Below are positions 1 through 10,525 of a stretch of DNA of 64,000 bases, one piece after another. The position numbers and the translations under genes are program-made. Where the stretch lies: positions 248,001-312,000 of the forward strand of contig VDFB02262611.1 in the NCBI GenBank assembly GCA_007258455.2, written 5' to 3'. Position 1 is the stretch's first letter; each line of letters starts with the position of its first letter. This DNA comes from Sequoia sempervirens. Its lineage: Eukaryota > Streptophyta > Pinopsida > Cupressales > Cupressaceae. Under the pieces are notes generated by a model. The model made no database searches. It saw nothing but the letters and a program-made list of their open reading frames with translations, and was not told where the DNA came from.

Positions 1-460
1 CTATGGGACCATTGAATAATGAATCACACTACTAAGCACAGAAGCCTAATCAAATAGATCGCCCACACGATGCCTACTTGATCTCCCTTTCCTTTTAGAT
101 CCTAGATCTTCTACTGTGGATCTTGATGAAATAATTTGTAATTCTTGTTATCCTTTCTTCTTCAAATAAGTTATTTCAAGAAGCCCACATTCAAATTCTC
201 AATGTAATTGACTCGAATATTCATGTAAACCAAACACTCCATGATGTAATACCATTCTATCTCCACTAACTCCAAAATACAAAATACATCATATTCTAAC
301 TACCCACTTTTCCTTAGGCATTGTCCACCTTTCAATTTCACACCTAAACTAGTGTGAATTAGTATTTAGCACTTTCAATTTCACACCTAAACTATTGTAA
401 ATTAAAATTTAGCAGCTTTCGATTTCACACGTAAACTAGTGTGAATTATTATTTAGCTAA
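1..460. repeat. Dispersed repeat upstream of the oxidoreductase gene
   Basis: Bases 1 to about 378 match 13341-13712 and 13886-14253 at high identity; all three read ctatgagacc/ctatgggacc and then run through the same clauses to a TTCACAC...GTGTGAA inverted pair. The window edge cuts the copy. It carries no coding signal. It ends about 450 bases before the gene's start codon, so it lies in or near the promoter region. The family type is unknown; no terminal repeats are visible. Confidence 0.85.
329..458. repeat. Three tandem 43-44 bp units
   Basis: Units start at about 329, 372 and 416 with the phrase CTTTCRATTTCACAC. Units 1 and 3 hold an inverted pair TTCACAC/GTGTGAA around a 7-8 base loop; in unit 2 the right arm has decayed. 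The array extends the right end of the dispersed repeat; the copies near 13.7 and 14.2 kb have a single unit. Confidence 0.8.
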
Positions 461-597
461 ATCATTAAAATTTCGGCTTTCCATTTTATTTCCACTCCTA
501 TATAATTCTTTTGTGGTGGTCATGTGAAAGATTGAAATACTTGATACAATATTTTATTTTCCCCATAAGTTACCTTGTCTACATGTTTTCTTTGACT

Positions 598-660
598 TTT
601 CCACACTTTTTAATATTAATAGTCCACTTTTTCACACTTTTTAATATTAATAGTCCACTT
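598..660. repeat. Two tandem ~31 bp units
   Basis: The phrase CACACTTTTTAATATTAATA and its flank AGTCCACTT occur twice back to back. AT-rich spacer between the dispersed repeat and the gene; a short 66-residue open frame across it is not credible as a gene. Confidence 0.8.
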
Positions 661-914
661 ACTTATCTATTTATCATTTTGTTTCATTCACGTGCTTTTC
701 TTTCCATTTAATTTATCGATATACTTTGACTTTTGAACCCTATTCGGATTATGTATGTAGCCATTAGACAGCACATTTGACCATATTTATTAATTTATTG
801 AAAAATAATACCCCATCATCCCCTTATCATACTTCTATTAAATTCCTCCTTTCACGCCATTTTGGACCAGCAGGGCAGCTCCATGTCCTGGGAATGCAGT
901 GGGAGAGTTGGACA

Positions 915-1586
915 ATGAAGGCAGAGATGGAAGACGAAGAAGCATTGGACGCAGTGATTCTGGGCGCCTCAGGATTCACAGCAAAATACGTCGTGAGAGA
1001 ATTTCTGAGGCATCTGGAGCGGCCGGAAGGGCAAGAGCGAAGAAGAATCGGCATAGCAGGGCGCAACCGAGAGAAATTGGCGGAGACGCTGCGATGGGCG
1101 GCACAAGGGGCGGTGCCGCCCTCAATCCCCATAATAGAAGCAGACGTGACGGATGCGGTGTCCATGGCGGGGCTGTGCAAGAGAACACGGCTCATTGTGA
1201 GCTGCGTGGGTCCCTACCACCTCTACGGTGAGCCCGTCGTGGCCGCCTGTGTGGAAGCGGGCGTGGATTACCCGGACATCACGGGCGAGCCAGAATTCAT
1301 GGAAAGAATGGAGGCGCTCTACCATGACACTGCCCTTCTCAACGGCTCGCTTGTCGTTTCTGCCTGTGGTTATGATTATGTCCCCGCCGAGCTCGGCGTC
1401 ATATTCCATACCATGCAGTGGAAGCCGCCATGCGAGCCCCATAGCGTGGATTCGTATCTGGTTTTGGAGTCTGACAAGCGAATTGTGCTGAATATTACAA
1501 CTTTTGAGACTGCTGTGCTAGGCATTGCTAACGCGCAGGAGCTTCACAAGCTTAGGAGATCCAGGCCTCGGCGCCCCAAACCTCAG
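915..1586 (+). CDS. Exon 1 of saccharopine-dehydrogenase-like oxidoreductase (intact, 224 codons)
   Basis: Encodes the NAD(P)-binding Rossmann half. Residues about 12-26 (DAVILGASGFTAKY) form the dinucleotide-binding loop, with Ala where many homologues have Gly at the end of GFTG; IGIAGRNREKL near 44-54 is the second strand; SCVGPYHLYGEPVV and VDYPDITGE near 95-125, and CGYDYVPAELG near 150-160, are family signatures. The start at 915 fits homologue length; the frame is open back to 777, but the extra 46 residues are AT-biased and resemble no N-terminus. The exon ends CAG with donor GTACGA at 1587, phase 0. GC content is clearly higher than in the surroundings, as expected of a true coding exon. 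No stop or frameshift is seen. Confidence 0.85.
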
Positions 1587-2354
1587 GTACGAGTGTCTCA
1601 ATTCTTTGTACGAACCAGGCCTGGATTTTAGGGTCATCTCCTCCTGTCATACAAAAATTTCATGATGTTTGGTCATTTAACAGCTTTCAAGTTGACGTTG
1701 AATCTGAAGGAGATTATCTTGTAGGGAGAAACATGCTAAGTTAAAAGTGTTTACCTTCCAAAAATGAAGATGAATTATCTGGGAGTTGTTTGTGTTTCCT
1801 TCAAGCATTTTTCACATGAATACTGTGATGTCTAATATGTGAATTGTAGTTTTTTCCTTTTTATTCTATAACATTACAATAAAATGAACGAGCGTTGAAC
1901 TCTTACCAAGATATGGAAATGTATATTATATATGTTTTATATTTATCATATAATCTACTGTAACCATTGTATGGAAGAAAGTGTTTTATGTAAGAAAATT
2001 TTGGATTCAAGTTGTTTTATATGGTTGGTTAGTATGTTCTCTGTTTGCTGTTTCAGTTCTCTTGGTCGTAATGCTGATTGTTTATTGTTGTTTTGCAGCA
2101 TTAAAGTTTGATCCTTGTTATGGTCTTTTGTTGTGGGTTGACCTTCATCGATTTATCAATCTTATTATCTAAAGAATAGTTAGGGCTCTTTCAAAAACCC
2201 TCCATTTACCCTTATAAAAAGAAAGAAGGTTTTGAAATACATACCATGTGTAATATATTATTGTATACAGTTGACCATTCTGATCCATCTTATTGCTACC
2301 TGGGAGTAGAACAAGATGACTTGTAAAATTTTAAGTATTGCTTTTTGCATGCAG
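1587..2354 (+). other. Intron 1 of the oxidoreductase gene
   Basis: GT donor at 1587-1588 and AG acceptor at 2353-2354 after a T-rich stretch and TGCATGCAG. From about 1693 it is homologous to 20252-21564. The second copy has an extra ~35 bp near 20432-20466 and a ~0.65 kb block (about 20710-21390) holding a LINE-type insertion. The segment 2178-2222 (GGGCTCTTTCAAAAACCCTC, then TTATAAAAAG) looks like an older LINE-type 3' tail shared by both copies. Confidence 0.75.
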
Positions 2355-3043
2355 ATACCCGGCCCTCCTGCACCGAATCTAAGTCAATAGAACACCAAAA
2401 ATCAATTGGACTATGGGCAATGAAGTTACCCTCAGCAGATGTAGCTGTTGTTCAAAGAACACAAGCCTTATTGGTAGAGAATCCATATGGTTTGCCTGTT
2501 GTGAACGAGAACTCTGACTTAGTGGAGAAGAGGAGGAAATTCTGGTCGGAGGTAAAGCCTCTTTATTTTGATGTTTAAATAGGTTATAAATGTTTCTGGA
2601 GTATACCTCGAGCAATTTGTATGGGGTTAATGATGTTACTACTAAGCAAATTTAGGTGGGGACGCTCGCTTCTTCTCAAATACCCGGAAATTTTCAGTCT
2701 TGGACAGTTCAAGAAGACGGGCCCCACAGAAGAGGAGGTTAGAAGTGCTTCCTTCAAAATGTGGTTTGTAGGTCATGGCTATATTGATGAGAGTCGTCTT
2801 CTGCAGCAAGGATCAAAGCCAAATATGGAAGTGGTGACTAGAATTTCAGGGCCTGAGATTGGTTATGCAACAACTCCTATCATTCTTGTTCAGTGCGCTC
2901 TCATTGTGATGGATCAACGCAAAAGCTTACCAAAGGGAGGTGTTTTCCCTCCGGGAATTGTGTTTGGTTCTACAGATTTGCAAGAACGCCTAGAAAAAAA
3001 TGGCATATTGTTTGAACTTCTCAGCAAAAAGACTATCTCATAG
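2355..3043 (+). pseudogene. Exon 2 of the oxidoreductase gene, frameshifted and with a stop
   Basis: Encodes the C-terminal half, recognised by LPSADVAVVQRTQALL, RRKFWSEVKP, ISGPEIGYATTPIILVQCAL and PPGIVFGSTDLQERLE before the stop at 3041-3043. Compared with the copy at 21565, one A is missing in CACCGAATC (near 2375-2378) and TTTTAC has become GTTTAA (stop at 2576-2578). After the frameshift the downstream frame is otherwise open for the full expected length, so decay is recent. The segment after the second stop could still give a 140-residue ORF from an internal ATG at 2621, but nothing suggests it is used. Confidence 0.85.
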
Positions 3044-3769
3044 TAGTCACATAACAATGGCAAGTTTGTCTTTCATTTACAGTACAGCTGTTTTCTTGCC
3101 TCTGTCAATTGAGCTAAATAAATCATCACGAAATAGTTCTAAATAATTCTTTGTGTCCTTCCCTCTGTCAAATGAGCTAAATAAATTGATGTAAGATTCT
3201 AAATACTTTATTGTGTCAGAACCAATAACTGGAGAAAAACGTTAGTCTAGATCCCTATTATAAGATGCTACTTTCAAAAACTTCATGAAATGCATCGGTT
3301 ATAGCCTTCGAGGGTGATTGCAACTTATTTGTTTGAAGAGCGATTTTTCTTCAGGTCAATTTGTAAAAGGTTGAATTACTCAAGTGTTATTACTTTTTTT
3401 ATTTAGAATTTTATTTTAGCTATTCAAAATAAGAGTACAAGTCTTTAGGTTGAAACTTCTTCAGCTGAGAGTTAAGGACTGAGTAGTACCGAACGGTCAA
3501 ATATGTTTAGGACATGGTCTGATCCCATCCTTTACAAGACTTGATCCCTGATGAACTCATTCAGATTTAGACATTATTTTATCAGTTGCTTGTTACCATA
3601 TAAATGCAAGCAAAGCATGGATGAATGGGCTGATTGACACCTAAAGACAAATTAGACAAACTATCTAGATTGGTATGTTCCCTTCTCCGCCCTAGCGCTG
3701 GAAGTTTACATTGTATTATCACTTCCAAGTAGTTAAGATTATTGTAGCTTCACACTCGGTTGCTTAATA
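3044..3769. other. 3' flank of the gene, shared with the second copy
   Basis: Non-coding. It aligns with 22261-22913 with scattered changes and short indels, and the alignment stops exactly where the LTR TGTTACACCCC begins at 3770. In the other copy the sequence runs on without interruption (TTGCTTAATATATCTAGG), so that copy preserves the empty insertion site. Confidence 0.8.
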
Positions 3770-4273
3770 TGTTACACCCCGTAGTATATTACTTAGTTAT
3801 TTTTACCTAGCTAGATGAAATACTTGCATATATGTGTGTGTGTTTGTAACTTTGATGGGAATAAATGTGAATGTACTTCATTGGAAATAGAATGAACAAA
3901 TGGTCAATTCAAATTGATGTTATATATGTGTCTTATTTTGACTATTGAATATATATTGCAAGTGATTGTTTTGTGATCAATTGGCTACCTTTGAAAATGT
4001 GACAAGTTGGTTGTAGGTGCAAGTTCATGCCTCCGGAAGGGGAGGGGAAGTATCACTCAGGAGAAGGATTTTGGTTTGGAAACCCTTAGGAGAGTCTAAT
4101 TTGAGCTTTCACACACTCATTGATAGAATAGTCAAGTCAATAGTTTTGTGTAAAAGTTTAAATACTTTGTATGGATTGTTTAGGTGAGGTTTTGTTGTTT
4201 GTGAAGTCATGCTTGAAATAAGTGTTTGAGTTTCTTTGTGTTTTTCAGTACTTCCTTTATGAGTACAATTGAT

Positions 4274-4324
<51 letters not shown>

Positions 4325-6863
4325 ATATATGTATGTATGTATGTATGGATTGTTTAGGTGAGGTTTTGTTGTTTGTGAAGTCATGCTTGAAATAAGTGTT
4401 TGAGTTTCTTTGTGTTTTTTAGTACTTCCTTTATGAGTACAATCGATGATATATATATATATACATATACACATGACCACAATGAACTCATACACATGAG
4501 TAATCACGTACATAAGTATACGTAGATAGACGTATCTATGCATGCTTATGGGCGAAATTACCCATATGCATAGGAACATCGAATGGATAAAGTGACATGT
4601 ATATATATAATTTAATGAAGATATGCCAATCGATATTATTGCTTTTATGAATGTTTGAAGGTAATATATATATATATATGAGTATATACATATTGATATA
4701 CATGTATGTATTGACGTGAGGACAACGTCCATACAAGTATATTAATATACATATGTATATATGTATATAGATATATATTTTCATGTATGAAGATAATTTG
4801 AATAGTAAATGGATATAAGCCCGTGCATTCGAATATCAAATGATGTTTATTTATTATCGTTTGAGTTGATATATATATGTGTATATATATATATTGTTAT
4901 TATATTTCAATGATTGATAAAGTGTTGTTTATAAAAGTAAAGTGTTGATATTAATTTAAACCATGTGCATACCATGTGAACCATAGTATATAATGCATTT
5001 CAATAAGTGAATAAGTGCAACAATAAGCACACATATATGTAGCGCTATTAACATGTATTATGAATTATTCCACTTGCATATAGAACACAATATATAACAA
5101 GGAAGGCACGTGGCATATTTGAGACTTGGTCAATATGTATTGTAAAGCTGTTTACAAAACATTTAAAAGCTTTGTCTTTGTCAAAACTGCAAAACACCAA
5201 AAGCACGAATATAGGTTAATGTGGCGCCAAGCTATGAATATTTGCTTTGCATTAGAAGTCTACTTTAAGAGCTTTGTACATCGATAGAAACCAAGAGTAA
5301 ATGAGAGAATAAGTCTTGTGATTGCTAGCATAAATGGATTCAACCTATTTTAACAATTACCTTGCTTATCTGAAGTGAATTCTTGCTGTCTTTGAATGGG
5401 ACGCCCTGTTGTTCTAATTAGCTGAGTATTATGTTTTAAATCTGCCACCTTTTGTTTGCTAAGTTGAGTCAAACCATGCAAACTTAGAAGTGTTGATCCA
5501 TCCATCATGTTTCTAGCATTGGGAAGCTGATTATTGTGTATGAATAGAGAAAATCTATACCTCATTGGGATGCATAATCTACACTTTGTGGTATTTTTTT
5601 GAGAGCTGCTATGTTTTTTTGAGGTTTGTGAGAGAAGTTTGAGAGTGAATTGCAAGAGTTTTTTTGTGAGAATTTTTTTGTGAGAATTTGTGAGGGAGTT
5701 TGGAAAAGTGTAGAGGTAAATTGTTGCCAAGTAGCAAGCTGATAGTGGAGGCTAGGATTGGAAACCAGCTAGACCAATTGGAGCTTAATATTTATAGGCA
5801 TGTTGAAGATCTTACTCTTCATGTTTGCTTGATTTAAATTGATTATATTATGTTTGTTTGATGTTTGGAAAGTAATAAACTTTAGGGATAGATTGTTTTC
5901 AACATATGAGAATAGATAATCATTTGTTGTTATAATGTGGAGTTTTCTATTATTTGATGTGATTGTACATACTCCATATTAAGGAGTGATTGTTTACATA
6001 GATATGAACATATAGTACAAAGTACTCAATAAAGTGAGTTCCTTGTAAGCTTATAGCTAGACTTAAATTGGTAGGTTATGGAAACACATGTTTAACCTAG
6101 TAGAAGAGTTATAGATTACGTTGAGTATATAGGTTGTTCTTGGGGTGGTAGATTATCCTATGGAAGGAATTTCCTATGCATAAAATATATTTGATCTTAA
6201 CAAATTGAGCTAGAATGGTGGGTGAGCGTGTGACGTCCACTCAAAGTATTGGGTGATGAATACTTTAGCCAAAGTGGTGTAATTCACCACTTCATTGTGT
6301 TACCTTTTCATGCTAGTTTGGGATTGTCATACACATAGAACATAGATGTGTAGTATGGTAAAGCTTTAGTTATGCAGAACACAACACTAGCTCAGGATAG
6401 GCTAGTACTATTTGGTTTCTAGGCCAAAGCTCTTTGTCGAAGGGTAGGGCCATCTTACCATATGTGGTAGATGTGTGGGGGATCGTAGTTAGTCCATGGA
6501 TGGCGGAAAAGTTCTTGAGTGATGCTTCGCCTCTCAGTTGGCAAGCCAAGGATTTGAAAGGGGGTTTTCTGGATCATTTATATTTCTAGTGACAATGGAG
6601 CTCAGATGAGCTATGTATGCAACTTGTATTTATTTCTTGAAAGATGGAAAATGTATTTTATATTTGGATTATGAAATCATTTCTTTGGAAATATTGTACC
6701 AATCCTTGAATGAATGAGAAAGATATTTTGTTGCTGTCATATGTGCATTTTATCTTGTTATGAAGGAATTTTTTTTATTACTATATGTTTAGCCATTAGA
6801 TTGAAGTTTACTTGTGGTAAAACATAGGCAAAATTACTGTGTAGAGGAAAGGGGCATGTTACA
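3770..6863 (+). mobile_element. 5' LTR of a Ty3/gypsy element (~3.1 kb)
   Basis: Begins TGTTACACCCC and ends CATGTTACA, followed two bases later by a primer-binding site. Both ends resemble those of the three solo LTRs elsewhere in the window, but the interior does not align by eye. It holds CT, TATC and AT microsatellites and a perfect hairpin AAGTGGTG-taatt-CACCACTT at 6272-6292. Small open frames within it (for example minus strand 5350-5730) resemble nothing known. No matching 3' LTR is in the window, so the element is truncated or rearranged downstream. Confidence 0.75.
4171..4450. repeat. Tandem duplication inside the LTR, each unit ending in a microsatellite
   Basis: About 105 bases from TGGATTGTTTAGGTGAGG to GTACAATTGATGAT (4171-4275) recur at 4346-4450 with two or three changes. 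The first unit runs into (CT)n, (TATC)n and (TATG)n at 4276-4345, the second into (AT)n. The pattern fits slippage-assisted duplication. Confidence 0.85.
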
Positions 6864-6865
6864 CG

Positions 6866-6877
6866 TGGTATCAAAGC
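6866..6877 (+). other. Primer-binding site (initiator tRNA-Met type)
   Basis: TGGTATCAAAGC differs by one base from the common plant retrotransposon site TGGTATCAGAGC, and lies two bases after the LTR end. It fixes the orientation of the element as plus. Confidence 0.75.
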
Positions 6878-6947
6878 TACCAGGTGCAACTCTAGAACCT
6901 ATGTGCTTGCTATGTTTTCCCTTCCAACATTATGTGAATACTGATGT

Positions 6948-7433
6948 TTGGTAAAGTCTTGTACTAGGATGGTGCAACTCAGATTAATTGCAAGAAGGTC
7001 AGTAATCAAGAATGAGTGTTATCTAAGGGAAAAGAAGGAAAATAAAGCATTTGTTCGTACTATAGAGGGAACAAAGTATAACAACACCATCTGGCTAAGT
7101 GATACCAAGACAATCAGTCATGCTCTATCGCGAATAAGCCAAGAGAAGAGAAGGATGAGGAATGAAACCAATTTCAACTATCTGCCTCTTGTCTCGTTGG
7201 CAAAGTTAGACTTACTATCAGTTTCTAGGGATATGCCCTTAGAATGTAGTGTTAGTCCAACTATGTTGTTTAGAGATCCTCATGTTTTACCCATGACTAA
7301 AATAATCATCATAGCCCCAAGTGGTGAGTCAGAAGGTTATGTACCTTGTAATTATGTACTGGAAGATAAATCTGAGGGATACTATCCTTTTTGGGATAGA
7401 GAAGAACAAATTAGAGATGAACAAAAGTCTTAA
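6948..7433 (+). CDS. Leader-region ORF of the gypsy element, 161 residues, unknown function
   Basis: Open frame between the primer-binding site and gag. The product is basic, rich in Lys, Arg and Glu, with no signal peptide, membrane segment, zinc motif or other domain that I recognise. Tat/Ogre-lineage gypsy elements are known to carry an extra ORF before gag, so its position is suggestive, but length and content do not allow a family call. Unlike the gag behind it, which holds many stops, this frame is open for 483 bases; chance in AT-rich DNA is not excluded. Confidence 0.35.
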   Translation: MVKSCTRMVQLRLIARRSVIKNECYLREKKENKAFVRTIEGTKYNNTIWLSDTKTISHALSRISQEKRRMRNETNFNYLPLVSLAKLDLLSVSRDMPLECSVSPTMLFRDPHVLPMTKIIIIAPSGESEGYVPCNYVLEDKSEGYYPFWDREEQIRDEQKS

Positions 7434-7699
7434 GGGTATACCTTGTTAAGCTATGTATTTGAGAGTGAATCCAACAAATACTCTCCCCTTGACTTCTTGA
7501 ACAGTCATTCAATGTAAATGGAAGGAAATTGAAATCCTTATGAATAAATGAAAAGTTATTTTCTATATAAAAACTTGTGAGCAAAATAGAATTTCTTGTA
7601 TATGAATGTTTTCTCTTTTGAAAAGTTTTCAATATATTAAGTAAACCATGATAGGATCTAATATAGATGAACCTTTAGGTATAACATTTTCTTGAAAAG

Positions 7700-8827
7700 A
7701 TGGTGAGAACAAGGATGAATCTTGGAGAAAGTTAGGAAGTTGGACAAAATCCAAATAATACTGAAGCCAAGTTGAATTGTATCTTGACCATCATGGATGA
7801 AACTAGGGCAAGGATAGAAAATATTGAACAAGAAGTGAAAGGAAAAGAAAAATAAGATCACAGAGTTCTATTAGGTGAAGAGGAAGAAATACCTAATGAA
7901 GGTGAGGGATAAAATTCTCATGACTTTAACTAATCAAATCAACATAGGGAAGATGAATCTTTGTCCAAATTAGAAAGTAGCAAAAGGAAACATGTGGCAA
8001 CTGAGTTGTCCAGCGATAAGATAAAAGTTACCCCACTAAAATTTGAGGGAAACACCAGTGGACATGATGTTGAGGCTTGGTTAATCCAAATGGAAAAATA
8101 TTTTGAGATTAGAAACTATTTTGAGGTTACCAAAGCTATTTGGGGTGTATTTCAGTTAGGGGGAGAAGCTTCTAACTAGTGGATGAACAAAAAGATGGAA
8201 CTTGGTTTTAGCTCTCTAACCTTAGCTTGGAATGAGTTTGCCAAAATATTTCAAAAATGATGGCTACCTCAACTCTTTTATGATCAAAAGTTAACTGATT
8301 TTCAAAATTTGAGACAAGGTGATATGTTGGTGAATGATTATTGGGAAAAGTTCACTCATCTTTTGAAGTATGTGCCAATGTACCATAAGGATGAACGTTT
8401 TCGTATTATAAAGTTAATCATAGAGATGAATAGATCAATTGGAGGTGAAGTGGATGTACATGGTCCAAAGACTATGGATCTAATATATGAAAAGGTAGTC
8501 AAGTAAGAGCAAAATATCAAAGCCATTTCAACTTATCAAGAGAATAGAAACTGAAAGAAGCTTGGTGGGTCTCAAGTAAATCAGGTGCCAAAGAAGTTTG
8601 TTGAAGCACAAGAATCTCAAAGGAAAGAGAATAAGGGATCTCGTAACATCTTGAACAAACCAAGAAGAGATTGCCGAGGAAACAACAACAACAATTTCAA
8701 CAATAATGGAGGGAATGCCAATCAATTTCACAAGTTTGCAAGAAGGAAGGGACATGTAAAAGGATGCTTTACTTGTGGAGGGGATCATTATGCTACTCAC
8801 TGTCTCAACAAGTCTTCTAGATCTTAG
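7700..8827 (+). pseudogene. gag: Ty3/gypsy gag with nonsense codons
   Basis: One continuous frame from ATG at 7700 (MVRTRMNLGE) to 8827, interrupted by at least eight in-frame stops but no frameshift. The central part is a retrotransposon gag domain: VTPLKFEGNTSGHDVEAWL, then AWNEFAKIF, LTDFQNLRQGD and NDYWEKFTHLLKYVP. A CCHC zinc knuckle, CFTCGGDHYATHC (spacing 2-4-4), closes it at about 8766-8804. Gag coats and packages the element RNA. Several stops sit where Gln, Arg or Trp is expected, so C-to-T or G-to-A changes explain them. No protease or reverse transcriptase of this element follows. Confidence 0.85.
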
Positions 8828-9349
8828 ACAAACTGAAAATCTCTTCCTCCTCAACGAATTGCATTCCAATGGAAGATCCATGCAATAGTGGACAATCGAC
8901 AAGCTGAATATTAGGTTACACAAGTGGAAACTCCAAGTATTTTGATCATTCCCACATTGAGCATTATCATAAATGATTAGATCCTCAATTTGTTCATAGC
9001 CTCTGTTAGCAAGAAAAACGGTCGTGCAATTCACCTCATGAAAACAATGCTAAATTCTAAAGGAGGCCATGTAGTCAAGTACCTCCCAAATCCTTTTCGT
9101 GATACTCTAAAATTTCAAGTTCATGATTCTCCTACTTAGATTGCATTGATGCAGATCTAGGAATCTCCCTCAGCTTCGATGCTCATGATGTGCTTATTTT
9201 TGCAAATCTAGAGGGCAATCTATCGAAGTTGAGCTTGAGTCTTCTAGACGTGGGGGGGCACCACTTGATCCTGGTCCTTTGAATGTAATTTGGCACAACA
9301 TTGGTGTAAAAATTATGTGGAATTTTTAGGGCAACCCAACCCCTTGAGA
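8828..9349. other. Spacer, nothing recognised
   Basis: No reading frame or repeat that I can assign. It lies between the plus-strand gag and the minus-strand LINE remnant and may contain the decayed ends of either. Confidence 0.4.
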
Positions 9350-10135
9350 TGAATTCGTCCTAGGACATGAACATTCTTTTCCCATTGTTGACCACCCAAG
9401 ATGGGTGGTTAGTGATGAGACCTTTGATTTCCTAGATAAAGTTCCAAATATGGTAGCCTCTTGGAGGGTTTGGGTTGGTCATTATTCATGTGGGATTGTT
9501 TGAGGTCAATAAATTTTCCATATGAGTTTGGCTCCAAGAGCATAATTTTGTCTTGCTACCTTTTGTAGGCCAAGCTTGATGTTCTCCTTTGTTTTACATG
9601 TCGTATCCCAATTGACCAACAATATACATTTGGACTCATTTGAACCTCACCACAAGAATTTATTCAATATTCCTTTAATCAGATGAGCAACCTTAGCAGT
9701 GATTTGCAAGTTTGACATCTGGTATATGGGAATGGCGGACACTACAACTTTGATCATCTAAATCTTCCCAAACATAGACAACTACTTGCCCTTCTAAGAT
9801 GCCACTTTGTGTGGAAACTTCTCTATTATTCTGTTCCACATGTTTGTTTTTGTTGTTCCTTTGAATAGTGGGATGCCAATATACTTGCATGACAATTCGA
9901 ACATGTTAGAATCCTAAGAGGTATTAGTGATATGTCTTTGAATGCTCGAGCTTGTGTTGAAGAAGAAAATGTTGAATTTTCCTTTGATCACTTCTTGTCC
10001 AAAAGCCACCATGTATCTTGTTAGCACACCATTGATCATTTCAAACTCCCAACTACTAGACTCTTCATATAATATGGTTTCATCGATAAATTGTTGGTGT
10101 GCTATATTGGAATAATTTCCTACCATCAAAATCCC
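9350..10135 (-). mobile_element. LINE (L1-like) reverse-transcriptase remnant
   Basis: Read on the minus strand, 10129-9914 gives FIDETILYEESS (a decayed FADD catalytic box) and FFFNTSSSIQRHI; continuing in other frames come YIGIPLFKGTTKTNMWNRI, VASWKGK, SAIPIYQMSN, VNWDTTCKTKENI and RQNYALGAKLIWKIY. That order is the palm-to-thumb region and start of the zinc-binding part of plant LINE ORF2. Stops and frameshifts are present. The 5' part of ORF2 is missing and the 3' end is not recognisable, so this is an old fragment. Confidence 0.8.
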
Positions 10136-10382
10136 CCTCTATAGATTATTCACAACACTTGCACTAATGCCTCTAGAAATTACTTACTATTTTTATTATT
10201 CTATATTTTTCCTATTTTTTGTTCAAATTTATTTTAAAATTATGAAATATTATATCTTTATGTGTAACACATTATTCTTTTGCTAATATATCTAAATGGG
10301 TAAACCCACAAAAGTGGTTTACAATTCGAGTGAGGAAGGGAAAGTTACAAAAAATGACCCCATGCAAAAAAAATTCGTTTTT

Positions 10383-10525
10383 GGGGGTTCGAACGAACTT
10401 TTGGCTCGAACGAACCCAAAAGGGGTTCGCTAGAACCCCCCTTTGAGCGAACCCATTAAATGTTGGGTCCCACATTTCCTGGCAAAATGAGCAAAAAAAA
10501 GAAAGGGGGTTCACTCAAACTCCCC
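10383..10525. repeat. Cluster of short inverted repeats built on TTCGAACGAAC
   Basis: Contains GGTTCGAACGAAC, CTCGAACGAACCC, the perfect hairpin GGGGTTC-GCTA-GAACCCC (10423-10440), GAGCGAACCC, and GGGGGTTCACTCAAACTCCCC. GC-rich against an AT-rich background. No coding sense. Confidence 0.6.

Larger units (their letters stand above)
915..3043 (+). pseudogene. Saccharopine-dehydrogenase-like oxidoreductase gene, disabled copy 1
   Basis: Two-exon gene: exon 1 at 915-1586, intron 1587-2354, exon 2 at 2355-3043. The joined reading would be close to 453 residues, the normal length for plant homologues of the At5g39410 type, which are annotated as probable saccharopine-dehydrogenase-like oxidoreductases; their reaction is not established. 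Exon 1 is intact, but exon 2 has a one-base deletion near 2375-2378 that puts a stop at 2388-2390, and an independent stop at 2576-2578. A second copy of intron, exon 2 and 3' flank lies at 20252-22913 with other lesions. Two independent lesions make sequencing error an unlikely full explanation. A truncated 235-residue product (exon 1 plus 11 residues) remains possible. Confidence 0.85.

Noticed and set aside
499..507. TATA box for the oxidoreductase gene
   Set aside because: TATATAATT stands more than 400 bases before the start codon in AT-rich DNA; without transcript data it is not distinguishable from background.
777..914. Upstream extension of exon 1 to an ATG at 777
   Set aside because: The 46 extra residues are AT-biased, match nothing expected of the family, and the start at 915 gives the normal length.
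899..1491. Other open frames on both strands over exon 1
   Set aside because: Shadows of the high-GC coding exon in other frames.
4319..4839. Minus-strand open frames rich in Tyr and Ile
   Set aside because: Products of AT and TATG microsatellite sequence inside the LTR.
5350..5730. 126-codon minus-strand frame in the gypsy LTR
   Set aside because: Lies inside an LTR and is low in complexity; no domain or homologue recognised.
8528..9034. 168-codon minus-strand frame
   Set aside because: Antisense to gag and its spacer; no domain, and the plus-strand gag explains the region.
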